Assembly: GCF_000420785.1 (NCBI RefSeq)
Contig: NZ_ATVP01000004.1
Location: forward strand, 62,001-126,000
Length of the DNA stretch: 64,000 bases
DNA from: Streptococcus hyovaginalis DSM 12219
GTDB taxonomy: Bacteria > Bacillota > Bacilli > Lactobacillales > Streptococcaceae
Direction of reading: 5' to 3'
Below are positions 56,159 through 64,000 of this stretch, piece by piece (position 1 is the stretch's first letter; the number at the start of each line of letters is the position of its first letter). The translations under genes and the position numbers were made by a program. The notes beneath the pieces are model-generated. The model made no database searches, was not told where the DNA came from, and was given only the letters and a program-made list of their open reading frames with translations.

Positions 56159-56748
56159 GTTTTTTTGTACAAGCATAATATTAGCATTCGTCCTTACTAA
56201 GAGCAATAAACATGCTCATATGGCAACGAAAACTACCTTATAACAGTTTTACCATAATTGTTATAATACAATTAAATGGTGGCGATTGAGCATTAAAACG
56301 CTGTTAGGAGATTTTTAACACATTTAGCCCAAGGTCATTTTTCGGTTATAAACTCTTGTCTTTCATAAAATGGCTCGCAGGATGTGGGAGATCACTCCTG
56401 TCTAATGGTGAAATGCTTTCTTAAAAGAGGTCAAAGCTAATACAACATCATCGCATATGATTAAACCAGTTGTCGAGGAGACCTGAGACATTCCCGTCAG
56501 GAACTATCTTTAACCGACAAGCTGATCATCGCTGTCGCCATGGCTAAAAAATCGGGAAATAACTGCCATGTGAAAAATCTTGTGGCGGCTTGGGATGACT
56601 TTAAAAGAAACCTTTCGACTGTTGCTAGCATCCTTTGAGCCTCAAAATGCCAAGATCTCGCTAAAGCTGTTCATAGGTGATATCGTCTCTAATGGCCTTG
56701 TAACATCTAGCGAAGATAGCTACCTATCATCGATTAGATACTGATACC
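56159..56748. other. Gene-free stretch between the two spxB copies
   Basis: No open frame with a ribosome site is visible on either strand. Short protein-like runs occur, but all are broken by stops, so the region is probably decayed sequence. No inverted ends or transposase motifs are recognised. Confidence 0.4.
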
Positions 56749-58560
56749 TTACTCATTTTGGGCAATGTAGACACCATCTTTAACCAAAGGTTCCCGTTGA
56801 GACCGAAGCCCTTCTTCTTCTAGGAAAACACGAATTGGAATCAAATCTTCAGCTTCATAACGTTCTTTGAAAGCCTTAATTTCCTCTTCGGTGGCTAATT
56901 CAGGATCCAATTGCATGATTTCAACTGGGAATGGGCGGTCGTGTGTGATTTTAGCATCAATCACAACTGTTTTTCCAGCTTTGTTGTCTTCTACAGCTTT
57001 ACGAACCACTTCATCAATGTCTTCGATGCGACGAACGGTGTAACCGACAGCACCTTGAGCCTCTGCTGCTTTGGCGTAGTCAACATCTGTGAAGTCGACA
57101 CCAAAGAGGTGTTTATTGGTATCTTCGTATTTGTTTTTAATGAAGGCATACTCTGTATTTGAAAAGACCACATTGATTACTGGAAGATGATAAGAAACAT
57201 TTGTCACCACGTCAGGATAGCTCATATTAAAGGCACCATCACCAATAATGTTCCACACTTGGCGATCTGGATAAGTCCGTTTGGCAGCAATACCACCAGG
57301 AATAGCAATCCCCATTGTCGCAAATAGTGGTGAGGTCCGCCACATGTTTTTAGGATTCATATGAAGATGACGGATAGAGGTTTGAGTTGAATTACCGACA
57401 TCTATCGAATAAATGGCATCCTCATCAGCGTATTTGTTGATGGCATTATAGACTTGATAAAGTTGGAGCGGACCTTCAGTTTTGGTTTCCAATTTTGCCA
57501 TATAGTCATGCCAGTTTTGAATATTTTTAAGATTAGCGCGCCACCAAGCAGAATCGTCAACAGCATCCACACGTTCGTAAATAGCACGGACTGCTTGTTC
57601 TGCATCAGCTAAAATAGAAACATCTAATGAATGACGTTTCCCCAGTTTGTAAGGGTCTATGTCAATTTGGATGAATTTTTTAGCATTGCTAAAGGCACCG
57701 AAAATTTCAGCGAAAGGATAGTTAGAGCCGATGAAGAGTACGGTATCGGCTTCAAAGTGAAGTTCATTCCCCGTTTTCCAAGCAACTCGGCCCACAGAAC
57801 CAGCTAGTGCAGGATCATCCCAGTTAAAGCTATCAAAGTTTTTACCCGTAACGACAATAGGCGCTTTGATTTTTTGAGCTAAGTCAGAGACAAGGTCTCC
57901 AGCTTGATTGATACCAACTCCAGCGAAAATAACCGGACGTTCTGCATGATTGAGGACATCAACTGCCGCATCAATATCGGCATCATTTAAAGCTGGGAGT
58001 AGAAACTCTCTCTGATAGCTTCCTGAACCATAGAAGGCATCAGCAGGAATCTCAGCATAACCAAAGTCATTTGGCACCTCAACGACGGCTGGTCCTTTTT
58101 TAGACATGGCTGCACGCGCCGCTTCATCAATGACTTTAGGGAGTTGTTCCGCATAGGCAACACGTTTGTTATAAACGGCCACGCTTTCATACATTGGATT
58201 TTGATTAATCTCTTGGAAAGCATCTAAATTAAGCTCTTTTGTTGGACGAGAACCTAGGATCGCAATCATTGGGACACCGTCCATAGCGGCATCATAAATC
58301 CCATTGATCAAATGAGTTGCTCCTGGGCCGCCAGATCCGACAGCGACGGCTAAAGCACCGCCCCATTTTTTCTGCATAGCAGCTGCGAGTGAACCTGTTT
58401 CTTCATGGCGTACCTGTAGAAAATCAATTCCCTCTTCCTCTGCCAAGGCATCCATAATACCTCCCAAAGTACCAGAAGGAATCCCATAAATGGTGTGAAC
58501 GCCCCATGTTTTCAAGACTTTTAACATGGCACGACCTGCTGTAATCGTTTCTGTACTCAT
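56749..58560 (-). CDS. spxB: Pyruvate oxidase SpxB2
   Basis: This is an intact 603-residue FAD- and ThDP-dependent pyruvate oxidase, paralogous to the broken copy next to it. The N-terminal [14 protein letters not shown] and [16 protein letters not shown] hold the catalytic Glu. The C-terminal [15 protein letters not shown] binds ThDP-magnesium. The protein is 11 residues longer than spxB1 at the C-terminus, ending [11 protein letters not shown]. It would yield H2O2 and acetyl phosphate aerobically. GAGAGGAGAACAACT precedes the ATG and a TTGACA-17-TACTAT promoter drives it. Confidence 0.95.
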   Translation of the reverse strand: MSTETITAGRAMLKVLKTWGVHTIYGIPSGTLGGIMDALAEEEGIDFLQVRHEETGSLAAAMQKKWGGALAVAVGSGGPGATHLINGIYDAAMDGVPMIAILGSRPTKELNLDAFQEINQNPMYESVAVYNKRVAYAEQLPKVIDEAARAAMSKKGPAVVEVPNDFGYAEIPADAFYGSGSYQREFLLPALNDADIDAAVDVLNHAERPVIFAGVGINQAGDLVSDLAQKIKAPIVVTGKNFDSFNWDDPALAGSVGRVAWKTGNELHFEADTVLFIGSNYPFAEIFGAFSNAKKFIQIDIDPYKLGKRHSLDVSILADAEQAVRAIYERVDAVDDSAWWRANLKNIQNWHDYMAKLETKTEGPLQLYQVYNAINKYADEDAIYSIDVGNSTQTSIRHLHMNPKNMWRTSPLFATMGIAIPGGIAAKRTYPDRQVWNIIGDGAFNMSYPDVVTNVSYHLPVINVVFSNTEYAFIKNKYEDTNKHLFGVDFTDVDYAKAAEAQGAVGYTVRRIEDIDEVVRKAVEDNKAGKTVVIDAKITHDRPFPVEIMQLDPELATEEEIKAFKERYEAEDLIPIRVFLEEEGLRSQREPLVKDGVYIAQNE

Positions 58561-58589
58561 AGTTGTTCTCCTCTCAATTGCTTTTACAA

Positions 58590-58618
58590 CTATATAGTAA
58601 TACTTCGCAAAAACCTTG
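58590..58618 (-). promoter_or_regulatory. spxB2 promoter TTGACA-17-TACTAT
   Basis: On the minus strand a perfect TTGACA and TACTAT are spaced by 17 bases, about 35 bases before the start codon. This is a strong sigma-70-type promoter and supports expression of the intact copy. Confidence 0.65.
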
Positions 58619-58981
58619 TCAAGGATTTTGTGTTTTTTTCACATTATTAAAAAAACATAGCTTTAAAACACAGCTCTGGACTATAGAAACAAAGGTACTG
58701 AGCTTACATTGACAGCCATTTTAAACCACCCTGACAACATCTGGTCATAAAAATGCCTTCCCTTAAACGAGTCAGGATCCTAAAATAACCAAGGGCTTCT
58801 GAACTCTCAAACACTATTAATCAGATTAATTAATAAGCCAATTTATGATTTTAGCGGCAGTATACCTAATCAGTGCTGCTATGACCAAAATCAACAAAAA
58901 AGAACAAGCAGACACTTCCTTGGAATGAAAGAAAGGTTGCTTATTCCTTGTTTGTATTTGAAAATAGCCTTTGCGCTGCTT
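58619..58981. other. Gene-free stretch between spxB2 and the DUF1461 gene
   Basis: I see no gene here. A partly paired region at about 58896-58950 with a TTTTTTG run on the minus strand may end the hemW-DUF1461 transcript. The rest holds nothing recognisable. Confidence 0.4.
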
Positions 58982-59635
58982 CTATTGTGATGACTGTCTC
59001 TGTTTCAAGCTATAGCGGCTCAAAGCATAAGCCAGCCACATGAGGCCTTCATAGAGGACAAAAAAGAGAAGGAAACAATGCATAAAGAAAGTCTCTGGCA
59101 AAACCCATATGATGGGATCAGTATAGGGATTAAAAATCCAGGTTCTGTCTCCCGGGAAAAGAAGCTGATGAAAGAGCGTGAAAAATTCGTTAAAGCCCAT
59201 AGCTAGGCCTAAAGCAGCAATCACTAAGGGGACTAGGGCTGCGATTAGATAGGCTTTTTGATGAAGAAAGAGTGATTTTTGCCGCCAGGAACCGATAAGA
59301 AAATAAAGACTAGGTACTAGCGTTACAACAAAAATCACCTGAACCAGATGAAATAGCGACTTCACGTCTGCAAAATGCTTTAAACCATCCGCAGAAGACT
59401 GGAAATCCGGCATCTGTAAGACCTTTGCAAAAGGGTTGGTCAAATAATTAAGCAGGTGATTGTAGTTGCTCAACAATTCTGATTTGGACAAGGTCACCTG
59501 ATCCAATAGGTTTAACCAATCAATCTCTAAAGGATAGGCCAACCAAGCTATGTAAATAGTCGCCAAAATAGCTATCGACAATAACCATATCACACTCAAA
59601 AATGCTAATAAGCGCTGTCCAAAAATGCCTTTCAT
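58982..59635 (-). CDS. DUF1461/TIGR01906 integral membrane protein
   Basis: This 217-residue protein has about five hydrophobic segments: an N-terminal one at 8-30, then 100-125, 130-155 and 175-205. It matches the TIGR01906 family of Lactobacillales membrane proteins in length and layout. I start at MKGIFGQRLL, behind AAAGGTGAGG. The function is unknown. It ends the operon that runs hemW, thioesterase, Nudix, HAD. Confidence 0.8.
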   Translation of the reverse strand: MKGIFGQRLLAFLSVIWLLSIAILATIYIAWLAYPLEIDWLNLLDQVTLSKSELLSNYNHLLNYLTNPFAKVLQMPDFQSSADGLKHFADVKSLFHLVQVIFVVTLVPSLYFLIGSWRQKSLFLHQKAYLIAALVPLVIAALGLAMGFNEFFTLFHQLLFPGDRTWIFNPYTDPIIWVLPETFFMHCFLLFFVLYEGLMWLAYALSRYSLKQRQSSQ

Positions 59636-59740
59636 CCTTACCTCACCTTTCATATCAGTGTCAATAGCCCTTTTTACTCACCCATTGGCTTGGTCATTTT
59701 AGCTTAGTTTTCTTAAGCAAACCTTATAAAAGGCCTTAGC

Positions 59741-60508
59741 CTAATCAAAGCGCCAGTCCGACAGTGATTCCAGGACATGTGTCGGCTGGACAGGTAAATT
59801 GGGTACCTCTTCTTTTTTGGTGAATCCTGTCAAAACGAGCAGGGTTGCAATATCGTTTTTGATACCGGCCGTAATGTCTGTCAAATAATTATCCCCCACC
59901 ATGAGCGCTTGGTCACGTTTGACACCCAGTCTTTCCAAAGCCTTATTCATAATCACCGCTTCAGGTTTACCGATGATGATTGGCGAAACACGTGTGGCTG
60001 CTTCTAAAAGCGCTAACAAAGAGCCCGCACCAGGCATGAGACCACGCTCTGTTGGGATATTGAGATCTGGGTTGGTTCCTATAAAGATGGCCCCATTTTG
60101 AATAGCCAAAGTCGCAATGGCCAGTTTGTCATAGGTGACTTGGCTGTCCAGTCCCACAACGACATAAGCAGGATTCTTTTCCTCGTGGCGATAACCTGCT
60201 GCTTCGATGGCAGATTTTAGACCTTTTTCACCGATAACATAAGCTGTTTTTCCACGATCCATGTCATTCATGTAATCTACAGTAGCCAAAGTTGCTGTAT
60301 AGATGGTCTCAAGCGGTGTCTCCACCTGGAACTTGCTGGCTAGCATCTCCTGCACCATCTCCGGTGTGCGTGTGGTGTTGTTGGTTACCAACACGTAAGG
60401 AATCTGACGTGCTTGCAAGTCAGCAATAAACTGCTCCCCCGCTGGAATGCGCTCATTTCCACGATAAATAGTGCCGTCTAAATCAATTAAATAACCTTTG
60501 TAAGTCAT
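59741..60508 (-). CDS. HAD-family sugar-phosphatase-like protein (NagD/TIGR01457)
   Basis: This 255-residue HAD hydrolase has motif [14 protein letters not shown] near residue 7, [10 protein letters not shown] near 40, IGKPEAVI near 178 and the metal motif [10 protein letters not shown] near 203. TIGR01457 proteins are Firmicute phosphatases of unproven substrate, often placed next to a thioesterase and hemW. It starts 19 bases after the Nudix gene stop. Confidence 0.9.
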   Translation of the reverse strand: MTYKGYLIDLDGTIYRGNERIPAGEQFIADLQARQIPYVLVTNNTTRTPEMVQEMLASKFQVETPLETIYTATLATVDYMNDMDRGKTAYVIGEKGLKSAIEAAGYRHEEKNPAYVVVGLDSQVTYDKLAIATLAIQNGAIFIGTNPDLNIPTERGLMPGAGSLLALLEAATRVSPIIIGKPEAVIMNKALERLGVKRDQALMVGDNYLTDITAGIKNDIATLLVLTGFTKKEEVPNLPVQPTHVLESLSDWRFD

Positions 60509-60526
60509 AGATACCTTTCTGATTGT

Positions 60527-61144
60527 CTAGTCAAAAACCGCCTCCCAGTGCTCAACTTTAGAAGCTTGATAGCAGAGCTGGATTTGCTTTTCTGTCGTTT
60601 TGTTTTGCGACAATTCTGGAAGCTGATCCAAAGAAAAGTAACGTGCTTCCAAGGTTTCACTGTTCGCAACAAAATCGCCACTAACGTAATCACAAAGCAC
60701 GAAATGTTTAATCACTCTTAAGGCCGTATTGGACTGATTGTTTTTACGTTTATCGAGCACGGCTACTAGCCGTCTGGCCTCCACCTCAAATCCTGTCTCT
60801 TCTTTGACTTCTTTGATGGTATTGGACAAGATGGACTCTTGCACATCACACCAACCTCCAGGTAAAGCCCAAAGACCATTAAGCTCTTGAACTAAGAGAA
60901 CCTTATCTTCTTTAAAAATGGCTGCTCGAGTATCAATTTTAGGGGTTTGATAGCCCTCTTCACCAGCAAACAATTCCCTGACCCTGTCCTTGGGAAGTCC
61001 TGAAGGCGCTTCTAACATTTGCACAGCGATGTCGCGAATCTCTTCATAGCGTTCCCTATCAAAGGGAGCAGGAGCATAAGCTAGGCCATTCTGTGCCAAG
61101 GCTTGCAGCCGGACTGCCCATTCTAACCAATTGTCATTTTTCAT
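60527..61144 (-). CDS. Nudix hydrolase with N-terminal Nudix_N_2 domain
   Basis: This 205-residue protein has an N-terminal helical region (about 1-60), then a Nudix box: GGWCDVQESILSNTIKEV followed by KEETGFE near residue 95. Members act on ADP-sugars or similar nucleotides. The substrate is unknown. Four bases separate it from the upstream thioesterase gene. Confidence 0.88.
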   Translation of the reverse strand: MKNDNWLEWAVRLQALAQNGLAYAPAPFDRERYEEIRDIAVQMLEAPSGLPKDRVRELFAGEEGYQTPKIDTRAAIFKEDKVLLVQELNGLWALPGGWCDVQESILSNTIKEVKEETGFEVEARRLVAVLDKRKNNQSNTALRVIKHFVLCDYVSGDFVANSETLEARYFSLDQLPELSQNKTTEKQIQLCYQASKVEHWEAVFD

Positions 61145-61147
61145 AGC

Positions 61148-61882
61148 TTATCCTTTCAACTCCTGCCACTCAATCAGAGCCTGGGCATTGATAACCCCTT
61201 CTGTGGTAATTTGGTGACGGCTTTGTTTGCCCTCAAGCACCACCTGTGAAACAATGTCATGACCATAATGAATTTCTTTTAGGTATTTCAACTGGAGCCG
61301 CTTGGGCTGATGACTCGTCAAAAACGCAAAAGGCAAGACATCATAAATCCATTCCAAGTATTTGCTATTATTGACATGGCCATTCATGTCTAAATCAAAA
61401 TAACGCACGTGATAATCGGTCGCCTGACCTGAATTCAAAGCTGGGTATTTTGGACCACGCTTGACCTTCTTTTGAAAGTCAGAGTCATAGACTATTATCA
61501 AATCTTCCGGAACAGGAGCTACTTTGCGACTGTCAAAATCAATCAAGACAAAGGTGGCAGAAATGGTCAGCAGAACCTGGCCCTCATGGTCTGTGATTAC
61601 AAAGTCACGGTAACAAAAGAGTTTGTTATAAGACTTGGCCTCTGTCGTAATCGTGACCGTCTCTGCAAATCGCGGAAGGCGCTCAACAACGATGTCATAA
61701 TCCGTAATCACCCAAACCAAACCATAAGTTTCTAAGACATAATGGTCGGATACTCCTAATTCTTGAGATTGCTGGCCAGAGATCTGTAAAGCAACGGACA
61801 GAAGATGAGGAAGCTTCACACAGTGAGAGACATCCGTCTCATAAAAGGGAATTTCATAGGTAGTGCTATATTGTTTGCCCAT
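61148..61882 (-). CDS. Acyl-ACP thioesterase
   Basis: This 244-residue double-hotdog protein of PF01643 hydrolyses acyl-ACP and so releases fatty acids. The catalytic helix lies in YFDLDMNGHVNNSKYLEW near residue 160 (Asn, His). The N-terminal YETDVSHCVKLPHL matches the first hotdog. Bacterial members are linked to control of membrane fatty acids. It follows hemW by 14 bases. Confidence 0.9.
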   Translation of the reverse strand: MGKQYSTTYEIPFYETDVSHCVKLPHLLSVALQISGQQSQELGVSDHYVLETYGLVWVITDYDIVVERLPRFAETVTITTEAKSYNKLFCYRDFVITDHEGQVLLTISATFVLIDFDSRKVAPVPEDLIIVYDSDFQKKVKRGPKYPALNSGQATDYHVRYFDLDMNGHVNNSKYLEWIYDVLPFAFLTSHQPKRLQLKYLKEIHYGHDIVSQVVLEGKQSRHQITTEGVINAQALIEWQELKG

Positions 61883-61896
61883 ACTTGTCCTTCTTT

Positions 61897-63036
61897 CTAT
61901 TCATCATCAATAATAAACTTCTCAGCGACTGTATCACCTAAAAAGAGACCTTTGCGGGTCATGCGAATGATGTCTCCTTCATGAATCAGTAAACCATCAG
62001 CTACTAATTCCGCTACAATAGCGCCGTAGCGCTCTTCGAATGACACTCCAAACTTAGCCTCAAATCGGCTAATGGAAACACCTGCCTTTTTACGAAGACC
62101 GAGGAAGAATTCTTCTTCCATCATCTCATCTTTGGTCAATATGTCTTCCCCTAAGCGAGAGTGCCCTTCTGCCGCAATGGCTTTTAAATAATGTTGAATA
62201 GGTCCGCGGTTACGATAACGAATGCCATTTAAGTAACCCGATGCCCCAGCACCTACACCGTAATACTCCACATTATCCCAATACATGAGATTGTGACGGC
62301 TTTCAAAGCCTGGCTTGGTGAAATTCGAGATTTCATAATGTTCGAAGCCATTTTTCTCCAACTCAGTAATAATGTAGGTAAACATGTCTGCTTCAATGTC
62401 TTCATTTGGCAGGTGCAAACGGCCACGGCGTTGTTTGTTCATAAAGACGGTATGATCCTCTAAAATCAAACTGTAAAGACTGAGATGAGGTATATCGAGC
62501 GACAACGCCTTACGCACATTTTCTTCAACCTGTTCCATAGTCTGATTAGGCAAGGCATAAATCAAGTCAATCGAAATATTGGTCAACCCTGCTGCTTTCA
62601 AAGCATCAATGCTTTCATAAATCTGTGCTTCATTGTGACTGCGACCGATTTGCTTGAGCTGTTTGTCAAAAAAGGTCTGTACACCGAGAGATACACGGTT
62701 GACAGCTGACCGCTTTAAGACCTCGATCTTTTCTGGTGTCAAATCGCCCGGATTAGCCTCGATCGTGAATTCTTCTAGCATGTCTAGATTAAGATTCTTT
62801 TGGAGATGCGTCAGAAGATAATCTAGTTGCTCTGCCGAAATGGCTGTTGGTGTCCCTCCGCCAATATAAAGCGTCTTGAGGTCACGAATATCGTAGTAGT
62901 TAAACTCACGAATAAGAGCCTGCAGATAAGCATCAACAGGCTGATTTTTGATAAAGACTTTTGAAAAGTCGCAATAATAACAAATTTGCGTGCAAAAGGG
63001 AATATGCACATAGGCTGAAGTTGGTTTTTTTGACAT
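61897..63036 (-). CDS. hemW: Radical SAM haem chaperone HemW-like protein
   Basis: HemW binds haem and a 4Fe-4S cluster, and was long annotated as oxygen-independent coproporphyrinogen oxidase. The 379-residue protein has the radical SAM motif CTQICYYC near residue 15, GGGTPTAI near 62 and SLGVQTF near 120. It lacks the extra N-terminal Cys of HemN. The start MSKKPTSAY matches the family. It has no ribosome site but sits six bases after a -10, so its mRNA may be leaderless. Confidence 0.92.
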   Translation of the reverse strand: MSKKPTSAYVHIPFCTQICYYCDFSKVFIKNQPVDAYLQALIREFNYYDIRDLKTLYIGGGTPTAISAEQLDYLLTHLQKNLNLDMLEEFTIEANPGDLTPEKIEVLKRSAVNRVSLGVQTFFDKQLKQIGRSHNEAQIYESIDALKAAGLTNISIDLIYALPNQTMEQVEENVRKALSLDIPHLSLYSLILEDHTVFMNKQRRGRLHLPNEDIEADMFTYIITELEKNGFEHYEISNFTKPGFESRHNLMYWDNVEYYGVGAGASGYLNGIRYRNRGPIQHYLKAIAAEGHSRLGEDILTKDEMMEEEFFLGLRKKAGVSISRFEAKFGVSFEERYGAIVAELVADGLLIHEGDIIRMTRKGLFLGDTVAEKFIIDDE

Positions 63037-63070
63037 AAATCTATTGTAACACTTTAAAAAAGAGTGTCCA
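63037..63070 (-). promoter_or_regulatory. hemW promoter TGGACA-16-TACAAT, leaderless candidate
   Basis: On the minus strand TGGACA and TACAAT are 16 bases apart, with a TGT extension before the -10. AGATTT separates the -10 from ATG, which places the predicted start of transcription on the A of the start codon. No ribosome site is present. Confidence 0.6.
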
Positions 63071-63170
63071 TTTTTCCTCACGATTTTTCACAAAAGAACC
63101 TCAACTTCCTGTTGCATGCCTTCTTTTACATTGATTTCCCGGAAAATAGGAACTAGACTAAAACCTTATC

Positions 63171-63548
63171 CTATTTTGATAAACGGATGACCTCAACTTT
63201 GTAGCCGTCAGGATCTTTAACAAAATAATAATGTGGTTCTTGGCCCGGCAAACCTTTTAGCTCAGTCACTTCAAAACCTGCTTCGACATGTTCCTCATAT
63301 GTCTCTTCGAGATCGTCAACACCGACAGCCAGATGCCCATAACCATCTCCAATATCGTATGCCCCATGGCCATAGTTATAAGTGAGTTCGATTTCAAAAT
63401 CATCATTTGGGGTTTTTAAAAAGACCAGTGTGAATTCATGATCTGGAAAATCCTTACGACGCACTTCTTCTAATGGAAAGGCTTTCGTATAAAAAGCAAT
63501 TGACGCTTCCATGTCTTGGACGCGAATACAAGTATGTAACATTTTCAT
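63171..63548 (-). CDS. gloA: Lactoylglutathione lyase (glyoxalase I)
   Basis: GloA detoxifies methylglyoxal as its thiol adduct. The 125-residue protein has the two glyoxalase betaalphabeta modules. Metal ligands are in HTCIRVQDME (His5), FEIELTYNYG (Glu), GYGHLAVGVDD (His) and YKVEVIRL (Glu122). GGAGG stands nine bases before MKMLHT. It is monocistronic and near the GST-like gene only in the broad sense. The match to the family is complete. Confidence 0.94.
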   Translation of the reverse strand: MKMLHTCIRVQDMEASIAFYTKAFPLEEVRRKDFPDHEFTLVFLKTPNDDFEIELTYNYGHGAYDIGDGYGHLAVGVDDLEETYEEHVEAGFEVTELKGLPGQEPHYYFVKDPDGYKVEVIRLSK

Positions 63549-63677
63549 GATAAGTGTCCTCCTATACCTCTATCCTATCGGTTTCTGACAGAGATTGCAA
63601 GGCAGACGCTAGCGCTGATTTAAGAATTGTCCTAGCATTTGCCGTCATCTGGCATCTCACCTGCACTCAAGTTTTGA

Positions 63678-63706
63678 ATAATTGACTATTTTTGACTATA
63701 ATGGAG
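63678..63706 (+). promoter_or_regulatory. Promoter of the DUF308 gene, TTGAAT-17-TATAAT
   Basis: TTGAAT and TATAAT are spaced by 17 bases, with GGAGT as the ribosome site about ten bases before the ATG at 63724. Confidence 0.65.
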
Positions 63707-63723
63707 TTAAAAAGGAGTTACTC

Positions 63724-64000
63724 ATGAAATCATTTTCACTACTGGCTGGTCTTTTATCGCTATTGATTGGCTTTTACCTGTTTAACCAACCCTTGTCAGC
63801 CGTTGCCACTATTGGATGGCTCCTCGCTCTATTGATCTTCATTTGGGGCATCCAAGGTCTCTTTACTTACTTCAAGAGACAGCGCAAAACTATCTGGCAA
63901 CTCTTACAAGCTATAGTATCTACCGTGTTTGGGTTAATGCTCTTAGGCAGTTCGGCTCTATCACTCAGCCGCTTGGTGATTAGCTTTGTGGCCTACTGGA
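63724..64000 (+). CDS. HdeD/DUF308-like membrane protein, 5' part
   Basis: The first 92 codons are in the window. They encode three or so hydrophobic segments (about 5-22, 28-48 and 62-80), with short basic loops (FKRQRK near 51), as in HdeD/DUF308 proteins. GGAGTTACTC precedes the ATG. The function is unknown, and the C-terminus lies outside the window. Confidence 0.75.
   Translation, partial: MKSFSLLAGLLSLLIGFYLFNQPLSAVATIGWLLALLIFIWGIQGLFTYFKRQRKTIWQLLQAIVSTVFGLMLLGSSALSLSRLVISFVAYW

Overview
The window is a Streptococcus chromosome segment of fairly low GC. The evidence is the runs glmM-cdaR-cdaA-murT-gatD, hflX-rnz-recJ-apt and hemW-thioesterase-Nudix-HAD, together with a PavA/RqcH protein, RNase J2, an rmlACB cluster and SpxB-type pyruvate oxidases. 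I cannot name the species from the sequence. No rRNA, tRNA or CRISPR array was seen.

Layout. 1-4.3 kb: cell-wall precursor and c-di-AMP genes (glmM, cdaR, cdaA), with murT-gatD divergent. 4.7-10.7 kb: a MarR-MATE efflux pair, a translation-type ABC-F ATPase, a matrixin-like metalloprotease and an esterase. 10.9-16.2 kb: RNase J2, then a trpXYZ-type ABC transporter whose 5' leader carries a short ORF with two Trp codons and an attenuator-like terminator. 16.4-20.6 kb: rqcH/pavA and the acetoin genes alsS-aldC. 20.9-23.4 kb: an accessory cassette of two divergent double-glycine peptides, each coupled to CPBP membrane protease genes. 23.9-33.5 kb: TPR, PerM, mutX, rmlACB, FAD oxidoreductase, ZIP, Nif3 and trmK. 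34.3-45.4 kb: GNAT, metA-dnaD, apt, recJ, rnz, hflX, miaA and a DUF3042 gene.

48-54 kb holds a second accessory module: a GT2/GtrA glycosyltransferase (frameshifted here), a PF14262-like lipoprotein, a VTC-domain protein, a DUF4956 membrane protein, a small membrane protein and a phosphodiester glycosidase. It lies between a 160-bp fragment of a pyruvate oxidase gene and an spxB gene stopped by a nonsense codon. An intact second spxB follows at 56.7 kb. Two CiaR-box-like direct repeats lie in the module's promoter regions, which suggests shared envelope-stress control. 59-64 kb is ordinary core sequence (DUF1461, HAD, Nudix, thioesterase, hemW, gloA, start of a DUF308 gene).

Metabolic logic: SpxB (pyruvate to acetyl phosphate plus H2O2) and AlsS/AldC (pyruvate to acetoin) are alternative outlets for pyruvate. 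The candidates for less-described biology are the twin GG-peptide/CPBP cassette, the tryptophan leader-peptide attenuator, the VTC/DUF4956/PF14262/NAGPA module and three promoters placed so that their mRNAs would be leaderless. Five reading-frame problems at or near short homopolymers and one nonsense mutation all fall in accessory genes. They are either real decay or assembly error, and raw reads would decide.
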